This document shows, piece by piece, positions 1 through 6,954 of a stretch of DNA of 18,972 nt. The stretch covers positions 1 to 18,972 of the forward strand of contig JAIDBM010000339.1 of the NCBI GenBank assembly GCA_029056365.1. The letters run 5' to 3'. The DNA is from Muribaculaceae bacterium (GTDB lineage Bacteria > Bacteroidota > Bacteroidia > Bacteroidales > Muribaculaceae). A model generated the notes under the pieces. It did no database searches and was not told the origin of the DNA. It saw nothing but the letters and a program-made list of their open reading frames with translations. Position 1 is the stretch's first letter. Every line of letters begins with the position of its first letter. The position numbers and the translations under genes are program-made.

Positions 1-90
1 CCCCCCCCCTTCGCGGGCCCGACTCTCCCCCCCGCCCCCCCCCGGCGGCCGAGGGGGGCCCCCCTCGGCTCTCCGCCGCGGCGGCGGGCA
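1..90. other. GC-only low-complexity tract at left edge, probable contig-end artefact
   Basis: These bases are almost entirely G and C, opening with nine C's and carrying a perfect 22-bp palindrome at 48-69. Nothing else in the window has this composition. The CoA-transferase reading frame stays open through it but turns into Arg/Gly/Pro-rich residues that do not resemble the family. The simplest explanation is a sequencing or assembly artefact at a contig end. The exact junction with genuine sequence is uncertain, somewhere near 85-95. Confidence 0.7.
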
Positions 91-623
91 TCCTGCAGCA
101 TTATCACATCGTGCATTCCGTGGAGTGCCGACGGAAGTTCTTCGTTAAGCTCAATGAATATCTTCTTGGCCATGTGGGCGTAGGTGGGAATGTTGCCTAC
201 ACCTGTGCCGAGAATGATTTCACCTTTGTCGTTTATGTCTGCGGCCTCGATTATGGCGAAGTCGATGTCGCCGTAGAATCCATAGCGCATTTCCTGCGAC
301 ATTTCCGAGAGGTGGCGGTCGTTGTAATGGCAGTCGTGAGCGTTGATGCGTTTGCGCAGGTCAGGTACATTCTGGTAAGGCGCACGCATGTTTATTGCAT
401 TAGCACGAGAGAGAACGCCATCGACGTGGTCGGATGTTGAGGCGCCGGTAAAGAGGTTTATTTTAAACGGGCGTCCGGCCTCATGTTCGCGTTCGGCTTT
501 TTTAGCAAGTTCTTCAGAGATGGCTTTGGGGGTGCCAGGTGCTGTAAAACCCGACAGACCGAGTGTCATGCCATCATGGATCATTTCGGCTGCTTCGGCA
601 GCGGTGATGTAATTGAATGCCAT
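1..623 (-). CDS. Acetyl-CoA hydrolase/transferase family protein (succinate CoA-transferase type), partial, runs off left edge
   Basis: Reading the minus strand from ATG at 623 gives MAFNYITAAEAAEMIHDGMT, then GLSGFTAPGTPKAI, FTGASTSDHVDGVLSRA, MRYGFYGDIDFAIIEAADI and TGVGNIPTYAHMAKKIFIEL. This is the N-terminal CoA-transferase domain of the acetyl-CoA hydrolase family, whose members move CoA between succinyl-CoA, acetate, propionate or butyrate in gut Bacteroidales. About 178 credible residues are present of a usual ~500, so the second CoA-transferase domain and the catalytic glutamate region lie outside. Below about position 90 the frame enters the GC-only tract and should not be trusted. 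The gene lies 43 bp downstream of a small membrane protein on the same strand, so they could be cotranscribed. The substrate cannot be told from this fragment. Confidence 0.88.
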   Translation of the reverse strand, partial: MAFNYITAAEAAEMIHDGMTLGLSGFTAPGTPKAISEELAKKAEREHEAGRPFKINLFTGASTSDHVDGVLSRANAINMRAPYQNVPDLRKRINAHDCHYNDRHLSEMSQEMRYGFYGDIDFAIIEAADINDKGEIILGTGVGNIPTYAHMAKKIFIELNEELPSALHGMHDVIMLQDARRRGGEPRGAPLGRRGGAGGRVGPAKGG

Positions 624-666
624 AGCTAAACTGTCAGAGTGATGTTTGATTTATAGTTTAAGGTTT

Positions 667-1095
667 TCAGTTTTTGAATTTTGGAGTGGACAATACTTCG
701 CCAATGATAAGTGTGCGCAGTATTTTCCGGCGTTGTTCATCGGAGAATTCATCGGTGTGGCTGCAAGTGTCGTCGGTTGCGGGGTGGTTTCCGCCGATGG
801 CGCGGCCACCTTCTTCTTCAGGCCGGAATGAATACGTTTGAGTCGATTTGCTGCGTTTGTCGTGTAGCTTCGGCTTTGCTGATGTCTGTTTCTGCGCTGC
901 GGTTCCGGCTGCTGTGGGCGTGAAGGTTGTCTGGATTTCGGGTTTGTGGGCCGATTGCCTCCTGTTCTGCGGTGCATGTGAGATGTGATTCTTGCTTTTC
1001 CGTTTTTTGTAAGCTTCATGAATAAGCCCTATTGCAACGGAAATTGCAAAAATGCCGATTGTTGTCAGCGTTTCTATCAAATCTTTTTCATCCAC
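667..1095 (-). CDS. Small single-pass membrane protein of unknown function (Bacteroidales type)
   Basis: I do not know a function for this 142-residue protein. Starting at GTG 1095 it reads VDEKDLIETLTTIGIF, a hydrophobic helix near residues 8-25 (IGIFAISVAIGLIHEAY), a basic stop (KKRKSKN), a low-complexity Gln/Thr/Pro/Lys-rich linker, and a C-terminus FSDEQRRKILRTLIIGEVL. The layout (N-terminal membrane anchor, disordered linker, short helical tail) resembles small Bacteroidales membrane proteins I have seen with a similar Glu-Ile/Val-Leu tail; that resemblance is from memory. The frame is open further up to ATG 1183-1185, but a well-spaced promoter at 1132-1162 puts transcription start near 1125, which excludes that ATG and favours the GTG. 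It is probably cotranscribed with the CoA-transferase downstream. Confidence 0.65.
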   Translation of the reverse strand: MDEKDLIETLTTIGIFAISVAIGLIHEAYKKRKSKNHISHAPQNRRQSAHKPEIQTTFTPTAAGTAAQKQTSAKPKLHDKRSKSTQTYSFRPEEEGGRAIGGNHPATDDTCSHTDEFSDEQRRKILRTLIIGEVLSTPKFKN

Positions 1096-1102
1096 TGTCT
1101 GC

Positions 1103-1129
1103 TTGTTTCTGAAATTTTCTGTAATTTTG
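1103..1129 (+). promoter_or_regulatory. Bacteroidetes sigma promoter for miaB
   Basis: TAATTTTG at 1122-1129 fits the TAnnTTTG -7 consensus. A TTG at 1103-1105 is the best -33 partner but sits at 16 bp, a little short. The predicted start is near 1136, with a leader of about 65 nt to ATG 1201. Confidence 0.5.
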
Positions 1130-1131
1130 CA

Positions 1132-1162
1132 CAAATGTACGGAATAAACCGCACAAGGCAAA
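1132..1162 (-). promoter_or_regulatory. Bacteroidetes sigma promoter for the small membrane protein
   Basis: On the minus strand TTTG (1162-1159), 19 bp, then TACATTTG (1139-1132) match the Bacteroidetes -33/-7 consensus TTTG and TAnnTTTG at the expected spacing. The predicted start is near 1125, giving a leader of about 30 nt to GTG 1095. It overlaps the miaB promoter on the other strand. Confidence 0.6.
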
Positions 1163-1200
1163 ATCTTTTGTGCTTTTTCTCGCATGTATACAAGGAAAAA

Positions 1201-2526
1201 ATGAAGAAACTATATATTGAAACTTACGGCTGCCAGATGAATGTGGCCGATTCGGAGGTTGTTGCCGCTGTGCTCGGCATGGCCGGTTATGAGTCGTGTG
1301 ATGACATATCGCAGGCCGATGCCATTCTGCTCAATACCTGTTCGATCCGCGACAATGCCGAACAGAAAATAGTAAGCCGTCTGCAGTATCTGGGTTCGCT
1401 GCGGCGCAAGAACAGCGCCCGGCGTCTGATTATCGGTGTGATCGGATGCATGGCGGAGCGTGTCCGCGACACATTGCTCGATGAATATGGAGTGGATGTC
1501 GTTGCCGGACCTGACGCTTATCTTGATCTGCCTGCGTTGTTTGCTGCGGCGGAGAGCGGACGCAAGGCTATAAATGTGGAGCTGTCGACCACCGAGACCT
1601 ACCGCGAGGTTGTGCCGGCGCGTATCGGTCCGGGCAAGGTAAGCGGTTTTGTAAGCATAATGCGAGGCTGCAATAATTTCTGTTCCTATTGTATAGTGCC
1701 TTATACCCGTGGCCGGGAACGTTCGAGACCGGCCGACAGTATTTTGCGTGAGGTGGCCGATTTGCGTTCAAAGGGTTACAGAGAGGTGACTCTGCTGGGC
1801 CAGAATGTGAATTCCTACCGTTATGTGCAGGACGATGGCAGCGAGATCGGCTTTCCGCTCCTGCTGGCCATGGTGGCGGAGTCGGCGCCGGATATGCGTG
1901 TGCGTTTTACCACATCGCATCCCAAGGATATGTCCGACGAGACCATCGCGACTATAGCGGCCCATGAAAATATATGCCGCCATATACATCTGCCTGTGCA
2001 GAGCGGCAGCGACTCGGTGTTGAAGGCAATGAACCGGAAATACACCAGGGCATGGTATCTGGAACGTATCGCGGCCATACGCCGTATGATTCCTGACTGC
2101 GGTATAAGCAGCGACCTTTTTACCGGATTCCATAATGAGAGCGAGGACGATTTCGGACAGACCTTGTCGCTGATGGAAGAGGTTGGTTTTGATTCTTCGT
2201 TTATGTTCAAGTATTCCGAGCGCCCGGGCACGCTTGCAGCCCGGACGATGCCCGACAACGTTCCCGAGGAGGTGAAGATAGAGCGTCTGAACCGTATGAT
2301 CGCCCTTCAGAACCGTCTGAGCGTCGAGTCGAACCGGCGCGACATCGGAAAAGAGTTCGAGGTGCTTGTCGAGGGAGTGTCGAAACGTAGCACCGAGCAG
2401 TTTGTCGGACGTACTTCGCAGAACAAGACGTGTGTGCTGCCCCGTGGCACTTATCGTGTAGGGGATCTGGTTAAGGTAAGAGTAAAAGACGCCACTTCGG
2501 CTACACTGATATGCGAACTTGTATGA
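1201..2526 (+). CDS. miaB: tRNA-2-methylthio-N6-dimethylallyladenosine synthase MiaB
   Basis: MiaB is a radical-SAM methylthiotransferase that converts i6A37 to ms2i6A37 in tRNAs reading UNN codons. The 441-residue length is normal. The N-terminal UPF0004 domain has the three auxiliary-cluster cysteines at residues 11 (ETYGCQMN), 47 (NTCSIRD) and 83 (IGCMAER). The radical-SAM triad is at residues 157, 161 and 164 (RGCNNFCSYCIVPYTRGRE), and a TRAM RNA-binding domain closes the protein (EVLVEGVSKRS to the end). ATG 1201 matches the family start MKKLYIETYGCQMN; the frame stays open upstream only as an artefact of stop-free sequence across the promoter. Its stop overlaps the next gene start by ATGA, so the two are translationally coupled. 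Confidence 0.97.
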   Translation: MKKLYIETYGCQMNVADSEVVAAVLGMAGYESCDDISQADAILLNTCSIRDNAEQKIVSRLQYLGSLRRKNSARRLIIGVIGCMAERVRDTLLDEYGVDVVAGPDAYLDLPALFAAAESGRKAINVELSTTETYREVVPARIGPGKVSGFVSIMRGCNNFCSYCIVPYTRGRERSRPADSILREVADLRSKGYREVTLLGQNVNSYRYVQDDGSEIGFPLLLAMVAESAPDMRVRFTTSHPKDMSDETIATIAAHENICRHIHLPVQSGSDSVLKAMNRKYTRAWYLERIAAIRRMIPDCGISSDLFTGFHNESEDDFGQTLSLMEEVGFDSSFMFKYSERPGTLAARTMPDNVPEEVKIERLNRMIALQNRLSVESNRRDIGKEFEVLVEGVSKRSTEQFVGRTSQNKTCVLPRGTYRVGDLVKVRVKDATSATLICELV

Positions 2527-3422
2527 ACACATTGCGATTGGGCGCTGCTTTCGTCTCCGCTCTTTTATTGGCAGGCTGCGGCGGCAACGACGAGCCGCAG
2601 CCGGGTATCGAACTGGAGCCTTTCGATTTTCATGTAATAGATTATTCGCCTGCGCCGGGGCAGTTTGTGAACGAAATTCCGGCATACAGTCAGGGCGATG
2701 ACGCCGCAGTTATGGCAACAAGGGCCGACCAGATGCTTCATCGGCGGGAGATGGTGAGTCTCGGCGCGTGGGGAGGCAGCATTACATTGAGTCTGAACCG
2801 TCCGCTTTACAATTACGACGGGCCTGATTTCAGAATTCTCGGCAATGCGTATTTTTCGGGTTCGGATGCCATGGGGCTGCGTTATGGAAGCAGCGAGCCG
2901 GGCATAGTGTATGTGATGTGCGACCAAAACAACAACGGCGAGCCCGACGACACATGGTATGAGCTTCGCGGCGAGGGATATGACGAGAGCATGGCCGATT
3001 ATGAGGTGACTTATCACCGTCCGGCCATGGACGCCACCGATGCCACCTATATAAAGTGGACCGCTTCCGATGGCGCCCAAGGCTATATAAACCGTGTGAG
3101 TTCGTATCACCTGCAGAACTTCTTTGCCGAATGGGTGGGAAAGGGCGACCAGACTTTCCGCGGACGCCGTTTGCCCGACAACGGTGTGCTCGATGAGGCT
3201 ACAGGCATGTATAGGCTGTACAATATAAAAGGCTATGCCGATTCTTATCCGAATAACGATGACGCATCGATGCTCGACATATCGATGGCAGTGGATGCCG
3301 ATGGCAATAGTGTCGACCTTCTCTATATAAATTTCATACGTGTTGTTACCGGAGTGCTTCAGACCAACGGGAACCTCGGGGAATGCAGTACGGAAGTTGC
3401 AGGAGTGGAATTTTTTCAGTGA
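2523..3422 (+). CDS. Surface lipoprotein with an acidic calcium-site-like loop, function unknown
   Basis: A 299-residue predicted lipoprotein: a signal peptide (MNTLRLGAAFVSALLLAGC) ends in lipobox LAGC with the lipidated Cys at residue 19, followed by GGNDEP, compatible with Bacteroidetes surface export. The mature part looks beta-rich. Near residues 134-143 it has DQNNNGEPDD next to WYEL, an Asp/Asn loop of the kind that binds calcium in EF-hand or thrombospondin-type-3 repeats. The stretch GGSITLSLNRP followed by DFRILGNAYF and SSEPGIVYVM resembles proteins usually named only 'cell surface protein' in Bacteroides. I recall such proteins near outer-membrane nutrient uptake genes, but no SusC/TonB gene is present here. 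The start at 2523 gives the ATGA overlap with miaB; an in-frame ATG at 2511 would put charged and Cys residues before the signal peptide. No known enzymatic motif was seen. Confidence 0.85.
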   Translation: MNTLRLGAAFVSALLLAGCGGNDEPQPGIELEPFDFHVIDYSPAPGQFVNEIPAYSQGDDAAVMATRADQMLHRREMVSLGAWGGSITLSLNRPLYNYDGPDFRILGNAYFSGSDAMGLRYGSSEPGIVYVMCDQNNNGEPDDTWYELRGEGYDESMADYEVTYHRPAMDATDATYIKWTASDGAQGYINRVSSYHLQNFFAEWVGKGDQTFRGRRLPDNGVLDEATGMYRLYNIKGYADSYPNNDDASMLDISMAVDADGNSVDLLYINFIRVVTGVLQTNGNLGECSTEVAGVEFFQ

Positions 3423-3447
3423 AAGCCTGTGATGTGCGTGACGGCGG

Positions 3448-4641
3448 TCATTGTCCGGAGCGGGGTTTTCGGTACTCTATGTCCTGCAGGGCCTTTTCGT
3501 CTTCGTTCAGTTGCGACGGAGTCTCGCCGTTGTTGCGGCTGATTATGTATCTGTTGTAATAAGCCAGCACGAGAGTGGTGAGCGGAAGGGCAATGATGAG
3601 TCCGATAAATCCCAGCAGCGAGCCCCATACCGATAGCGACAGGAGTATGATGGCCGGGTTAAGGCCCATGGCTTTGCCCATGATTTTTGGGGTAAGGAAC
3701 AGGTCCTGGATGCACTGCACCACTATGTAAACGAGCATGCACTGCCACCAGAAAGGCCAGAAGTCGACCGAAGAGTCTACCGATACCACAAGGCAGATTA
3801 GAGTTGTCGGAACCAGCGAAATGAGCTGAAGATAGGGCACCATGTTCAGCAGGCCGATGAACAGGCCGAGCACAACGGCCATGGGCATGCCTATGATGCT
3901 GAAACCGATGCAGAACAGTATGCCCACGCATAATGCCACAAGGGCCTGCCCGCGGAAATAATGGTTCATGGAGTTTTTTACATCGTTGCCTATCGAAGTG
4001 GCTGTACGGCGGTATTTCGGAGGTATTATATGGTGGAATCCGTTTAGGAGCTTTTCATAATCGAGCATTATGAAAACCACATACAGAACCACTATAAACC
4101 AGTTGAATATGCCGAGAACCACACTCAGGCCGCCGGATATGAAGCCGCCGGCCATGTCGAGAATCGACCTCACATCCTGACGTGTCAGACGTTCGGAAAT
4201 GAGTTTGAAGTCGATGTTCCGCCGCAGGAAATCGTGAACTTCCTGAGGAATGAAAGTAACCTGTGAGTTCGAACTCGCATACTGGTGTATCATGGCGGCC
4301 AGCTGGTGCATTTCCCTTAGAATCGAAGGCACGAATATGATGCATGCCAGCGCTATTATCAGCAGCGACTCGAACAATGTAATGAAAATCGGCAGAATAC
4401 GGCTTCTTACACCGAGTATGCGCCGGTTGTACTGTACGAACGGTTCAAGGATGTATGCAATGAGCCAGGCTACAAGAAAAGGCAGAAGCACCTGCCCGAG
4501 TGCGTTTATGAGCATTATGACACCGGTGAACAGGGCGAGCATTATCAGCAGCCGCACTACGCGGTCGAAGGTAAACGGCTGGTCCCAGAATGACTGAAAA
4601 TCGGCGTCTGGAGGCTCGATGAGCGGTTTATTCGCGTTCAT
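3448..4641 (-). CDS. AI-2E family transporter (PerM/YdiK type)
   Basis: A 397-residue inner-membrane protein of the AI-2E permease family, whose members include the autoinducer exporter TqsA and cation antiporters; the substrate cannot be assigned from sequence. An early membrane block (VVRLLIMLALFTGVIMLINA, LPFLVAWLIAYILEPFV, then a third helix) precedes a soluble, amphipathic region around residues 110-190, followed by a hydrophobic half with the family signatures IGMPMAVVLGLFIGLLNMVPY and LTPKIMGKAMGLNPAIILLS. Start choice: the -7 box at 4676-4669 predicts transcription near 4662, so ATG 4671 is not on the message and ATG 4641 (MNANKPLIEPPD) is used. The gene is convergent with the lipoprotein gene, with only 25 bp between stops and no clear terminator. 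Confidence 0.92.
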   Translation of the reverse strand: MNANKPLIEPPDADFQSFWDQPFTFDRVVRLLIMLALFTGVIMLINALGQVLLPFLVAWLIAYILEPFVQYNRRILGVRSRILPIFITLFESLLIIALACIIFVPSILREMHQLAAMIHQYASSNSQVTFIPQEVHDFLRRNIDFKLISERLTRQDVRSILDMAGGFISGGLSVVLGIFNWFIVVLYVVFIMLDYEKLLNGFHHIIPPKYRRTATSIGNDVKNSMNHYFRGQALVALCVGILFCIGFSIIGMPMAVVLGLFIGLLNMVPYLQLISLVPTTLICLVVSVDSSVDFWPFWWQCMLVYIVVQCIQDLFLTPKIMGKAMGLNPAIILLSLSVWGSLLGFIGLIIALPLTTLVLAYYNRYIISRNNGETPSQLNEDEKALQDIEYRKPRSGQ

Positions 4642-4668
4642 GAATGTAAACTTTTGGGAAAATGTTTT

Positions 4669-4676
4669 CAAAGTTA
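4669..4676 (-). promoter_or_regulatory. -7 box for the AI-2E transporter gene
   Basis: TAACTTTG on the minus strand matches TAnnTTTG. Predicted start near 4662 gives a leader of about 20 nt to ATG 4641. I see no good TTTG partner upstream. Confidence 0.5.
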
Positions 4677-4687
4677 GCTATTTTCCG

Positions 4688-4695
4688 TAAATTTG
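4688..4695 (+). promoter_or_regulatory. -7 box for the MFS transporter gene
   Basis: TAAATTTG matches TAnnTTTG exactly. Transcription is expected near 4702. The -33 position falls at about 4666-4669 (TTTC), inside the opposing -7 box. Confidence 0.55.
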
Positions 4696-4703
4696 CATCC
4701 ACA

Positions 4704-4722
4704 ACTCAGGCGAAATCTGAGT
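4704..4722 (+). other. Stem-loop at the predicted 5' end of the MFS mRNA
   Basis: ACTCAG (4704-4709), a 7-nt loop and CTGAGT (4717-4722) form a 6-bp stem starting within about 2 nt of the predicted transcription start. This may protect the 5' end of the message. Thermodynamics were not computed. Confidence 0.35.
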
Positions 4723-4753
4723 GCTGACAATCAATAATAACATTAAAACCACA

Positions 4754-6472
4754 ATGGAACAAGTACAAACCTCACAGAAAACCGCGCCGGTTGCGCTCAA
4801 CGAGCATGCCTGGGCCCGCTGGACCGCACTTGGCCTTCTTGCGCTGGCCATGTTCTGCTCGTATATCTTTATGGATATACTCTCGCCGATAAAGGACCTG
4901 CTGCAAAGTACCCGTGGATGGGATTCCACAGCCTTCGGCACTATGCAGGGCTCGGAGACATTTCTTAATGTATTCATCTTCTTCCTGATTTTTGCAGGAA
5001 TCATACTCGACAAGATGGGCGTGCGCTTCACGGCTCTGCTTTCAGGAGCGGTAATGCTTGTGGGCGCTGTAATCAACTGGTATGCTCTTACCGATGCGTT
5101 TCTCGGCAGCAGTCTTGATGTATGGTTTACCGAGCACCTCAATTATATACCCGGCTTCCATGAACTCGGCATATCGCCCTTTTACGAGGGCATGCCTGCG
5201 TCGGCCAAGTTCTCGGCGGTCGGATTCATGATATTCGGCTGTGGAGTCGAGATGGCCGGCATAACTGTGAGCCGAGGCATTGTAAAGTGGTTCAAAGGCC
5301 GTGAGATGGCACTCGCCATGGGTTCGGAAATGGCGCTTGCACGCCTTGGTGTGGCCACCTGTATGATATTCTCGCCCATGTTCGCCGAACTTGGCGGAGA
5401 GATAAGTGTGTCGCGCTCGGTTGCATTCGGCGTGGTTCTGCTTATGATAGCCCTTATAATGTTCATCGTTTATTTCTTCATGGACCGCAAGCTCGACATG
5501 CAGACACATGCGGCGGAGGAGAAAGACGATCCGTTCCGAATCAGCGACCTTGGCAAGATTCTCGGCAGCATGGGATTCTGGCTGGTGGCCTTGCTTTGCG
5601 TGCTGTATTATTCGGCTATTTTCCCCTTCCAGAAATATGCTGTGAACATGCTTCAGTGCAATCTTGACTTCACTGCGGTGGCTGAAGATTCAATCTGGGC
5701 CAGCGACACTGTTACGGTATGGCAGTACATTATAATGATAGTTGTTGCCGGCTGCTCGTTCGCCAGCAATTTCGCATCGCGGAAAAGTCTGCGTCTGACC
5801 TGTATGGTAGTTGCGGTGATTGCCCTGGTGGCTTACTGCTGGATGGGTTATATGCGCCAGAGTGCATCGGCCATATTCGCGGTGTTCCCGCTTCTGGCCG
5901 TAGGCATCACACCTATTCTCGGCAAGTATGTCGACTATAAGGGTAAGGCGGCTTCGATGCTTGTGCTCGGTGCGCTGCTGCTTATAGCCTGTCACCTCAC
6001 CTTCGCTTTCATTCTGCCGATGTTCAAGGGTTCGCCCGTAGGCGGTGTAGTGGTGGCTTATCTCACTATTCTGGTGCTCGGAGCCTCGTTCTCGCTTGTT
6101 CCGGCATCGCTTTGGCCGAGTGTGCCCAAGCTTGTCGACGCCAAGATTATCGGTTCGGCTTACGCTTTGATTTTCTGGATCCAGAACATTGGCCTGTGGT
6201 TGTTCCCGATGCTTATCGGCAAGGTGCTCGACAGCTCGAATCCGCAGATTGCCGAGGCGCTGGAAAACGGCACGATGACAGAGGAAGTGGCATCGGTGAG
6301 CTACAATTATACAGCTCCGCTGGTAATGCTGGCATGTCTTGGTGTGGCGGCTCTTGTTCTTGGCCTGGTGCTCAAGGTTGTCGACCGCAAGAAGGGACTC
6401 GGACTTGAGGAACCGAACGTGAAGGATTCGGTAGAAGTGGAAGAGTCGGAAGTGGAAGCAGTGGAACTCTGA
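4754..6472 (+). CDS. MFS transporter, 12-helix major facilitator
   Basis: A 572-residue inner-membrane protein with about 12 hydrophobic segments. Features typical of the major facilitator superfamily are an early DILSPIKDLLQ loop, LDKMGVR after helix 2 (a variant of the GxxxDRxGRR loop), a central cytosolic stretch (MDRKLDMQTHAAEEKDDPF), and GKYVDYKGK in the second half. The general look (long first periplasmic loop, FSLVPASLWPSVPKLV and IGSAYALIFWIQNIGLWLFP late) is like the MFSD1-type or nitrate/nitrite-like group; the substrate is not assignable. The C-terminus is unusually acidic (SVEVEESEVEAVEL). ATG 4754 is preferred; a GTG in frame at 4721 lies within the leader hairpin. The gene ends at a bidirectional terminator. 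Confidence 0.9.
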   Translation: MEQVQTSQKTAPVALNEHAWARWTALGLLALAMFCSYIFMDILSPIKDLLQSTRGWDSTAFGTMQGSETFLNVFIFFLIFAGIILDKMGVRFTALLSGAVMLVGAVINWYALTDAFLGSSLDVWFTEHLNYIPGFHELGISPFYEGMPASAKFSAVGFMIFGCGVEMAGITVSRGIVKWFKGREMALAMGSEMALARLGVATCMIFSPMFAELGGEISVSRSVAFGVVLLMIALIMFIVYFFMDRKLDMQTHAAEEKDDPFRISDLGKILGSMGFWLVALLCVLYYSAIFPFQKYAVNMLQCNLDFTAVAEDSIWASDTVTVWQYIIMIVVAGCSFASNFASRKSLRLTCMVVAVIALVAYCWMGYMRQSASAIFAVFPLLAVGITPILGKYVDYKGKAASMLVLGALLLIACHLTFAFILPMFKGSPVGGVVVAYLTILVLGASFSLVPASLWPSVPKLVDAKIIGSAYALIFWIQNIGLWLFPMLIGKVLDSSNPQIAEALENGTMTEEVASVSYNYTAPLVMLACLGVAALVLGLVLKVVDRKKGLGLEEPNVKDSVEVEESEVEAVEL

Positions 6473-6483
6473 TGCGCATACAC

Positions 6484-6507
6484 GAGCCGGCTCCACGGAG
6501 CCGGCTC
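6484..6507. repeat. Perfect 11-bp inverted repeat after the MFS gene
   Basis: GAGCCGGCTCC, AC, GGAGCCGGCTC forms a strong hairpin 11 bases after the MFS stop. It has no T-tract on either side, so it likely serves to stabilise the mRNA end ahead of the second hairpin. Confidence 0.5.
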
Positions 6508-6519
6508 TATAAAAAGCGA

Positions 6520-6551
6520 GGGGCGAGTCAACCGACTCGCCCCCGTTTTTG
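6520..6551. terminator. Bidirectional intrinsic terminator between MFS and ferredoxin genes
   Basis: GGGGCGAGTC (6520-6529), loop AACC, GACTCGCCCC (6534-6543) is a perfect 10-bp stem. On the plus strand it is followed by CGTTTTTGTTT; on the minus strand by a T5 tract (complement of 6511-6515). It can stop both convergent transcripts. Confidence 0.8.
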
Positions 6552-6569
6552 TTTGCAGACAAGAACTGC

Positions 6570-6740
6570 TTATGCACCCGGCTCGATAGCGCCGCTGGGG
6601 CATACTTCGGCACAGCTGCCGCATTCGATACAAGTGTCGGGATCGATGTGATAGATATCGCCTTCAGAGATAGCTTCAACGGGGCAAACGGGCAGACAGG
6701 TGCCGCATGCAACGCATGAGTCAGTAATAACGTAAGCCAT
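6570..6740 (-). CDS. 2[4Fe-4S] bacterial-type ferredoxin
   Basis: A 56-residue low-potential ferredoxin, a soluble cytoplasmic electron carrier for enzymes such as pyruvate:ferredoxin oxidoreductase, hydrogenase or Rnf. Both cluster motifs are complete: CVACGTCLPVCP (Cys 9, 12, 15, 19) and CIECGSCAEVCP (Cys 37, 40, 43, 47). The length matches clostridial-type 2[4Fe-4S] ferredoxins. ATG 6740 (MAYVITDSC) is the canonical start; an upstream in-frame ATG at 6803 falls within the -7 box. It is transcribed alone, with its own promoter at 6801-6808 and the shared terminator about 20 bp past the stop. The redox partner is not visible here. Confidence 0.96.
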   Translation of the reverse strand: MAYVITDSCVACGTCLPVCPVEAISEGDIYHIDPDTCIECGSCAEVCPSGAIEPGA

Positions 6741-6800
6741 TGTTTTGAAATTTAAATAGTTAGATAAAATATACGGATTGTATTGTAGTTGTTTAGACTG

Positions 6801-6808
6801 CAAATTTA
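6801..6808 (-). promoter_or_regulatory. -7 box for the ferredoxin gene
   Basis: TAAATTTG on the minus strand, with a predicted start near 6794 and a leader of about 54 nt. The region upstream is A/T-rich with no clear TTTG at 19-20 bp. Confidence 0.55.
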
Positions 6809-6883
6809 ATTCTTTTTTTTGTTATAGCGTTCTTTAATCGGAAAATATTCGAAAAAAAAGTATTATTTAGCACAATGCCCCAC

Positions 6884-6914
6884 TTTGCCCGCTCATAAAT
6901 AATTAGTAAATTTG
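6884..6914 (+). promoter_or_regulatory. Canonical Bacteroidetes promoter for the coiled-coil protein
   Basis: TTTG (6884-6887), 19 bp, TAAATTTG (6907-6914): both elements and the spacing fit the primary sigma factor consensus. Predicted start near 6921, leader of about 34 nt to ATG 6955. The 214-bp intergenic stretch 6741-6954 otherwise holds only the ferredoxin promoter and A/T-rich DNA. Confidence 0.75.
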
Positions 6915-6954
6915 CATATTCAAATACATCGAGTAAAATCAAACATACAACATA

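Noticed and set aside
111..612. Plus-strand open frames over the left-edge region
   Set aside because: They are antisense to the CoA-transferase, whose minus-strand translation shows clear family motifs.
985..1200. N-terminal extension of MiaB
   Set aside because: The in-frame extension crosses the promoter and the divergent gene; the family start is ATG 1201.
1768..2685. Long minus-strand open frame (305 codons) opposite miaB
   Set aside because: It covers the certain miaB gene, is rich in His/Arg/Cys typical of antisense frames and has no recognisable domain.
5690..6712. Minus-strand open frame (340 codons) opposite the MFS transporter
   Set aside because: It runs antisense to the MFS gene, through the terminator and the ferredoxin gene, with His/Arg/Gln-rich composition.
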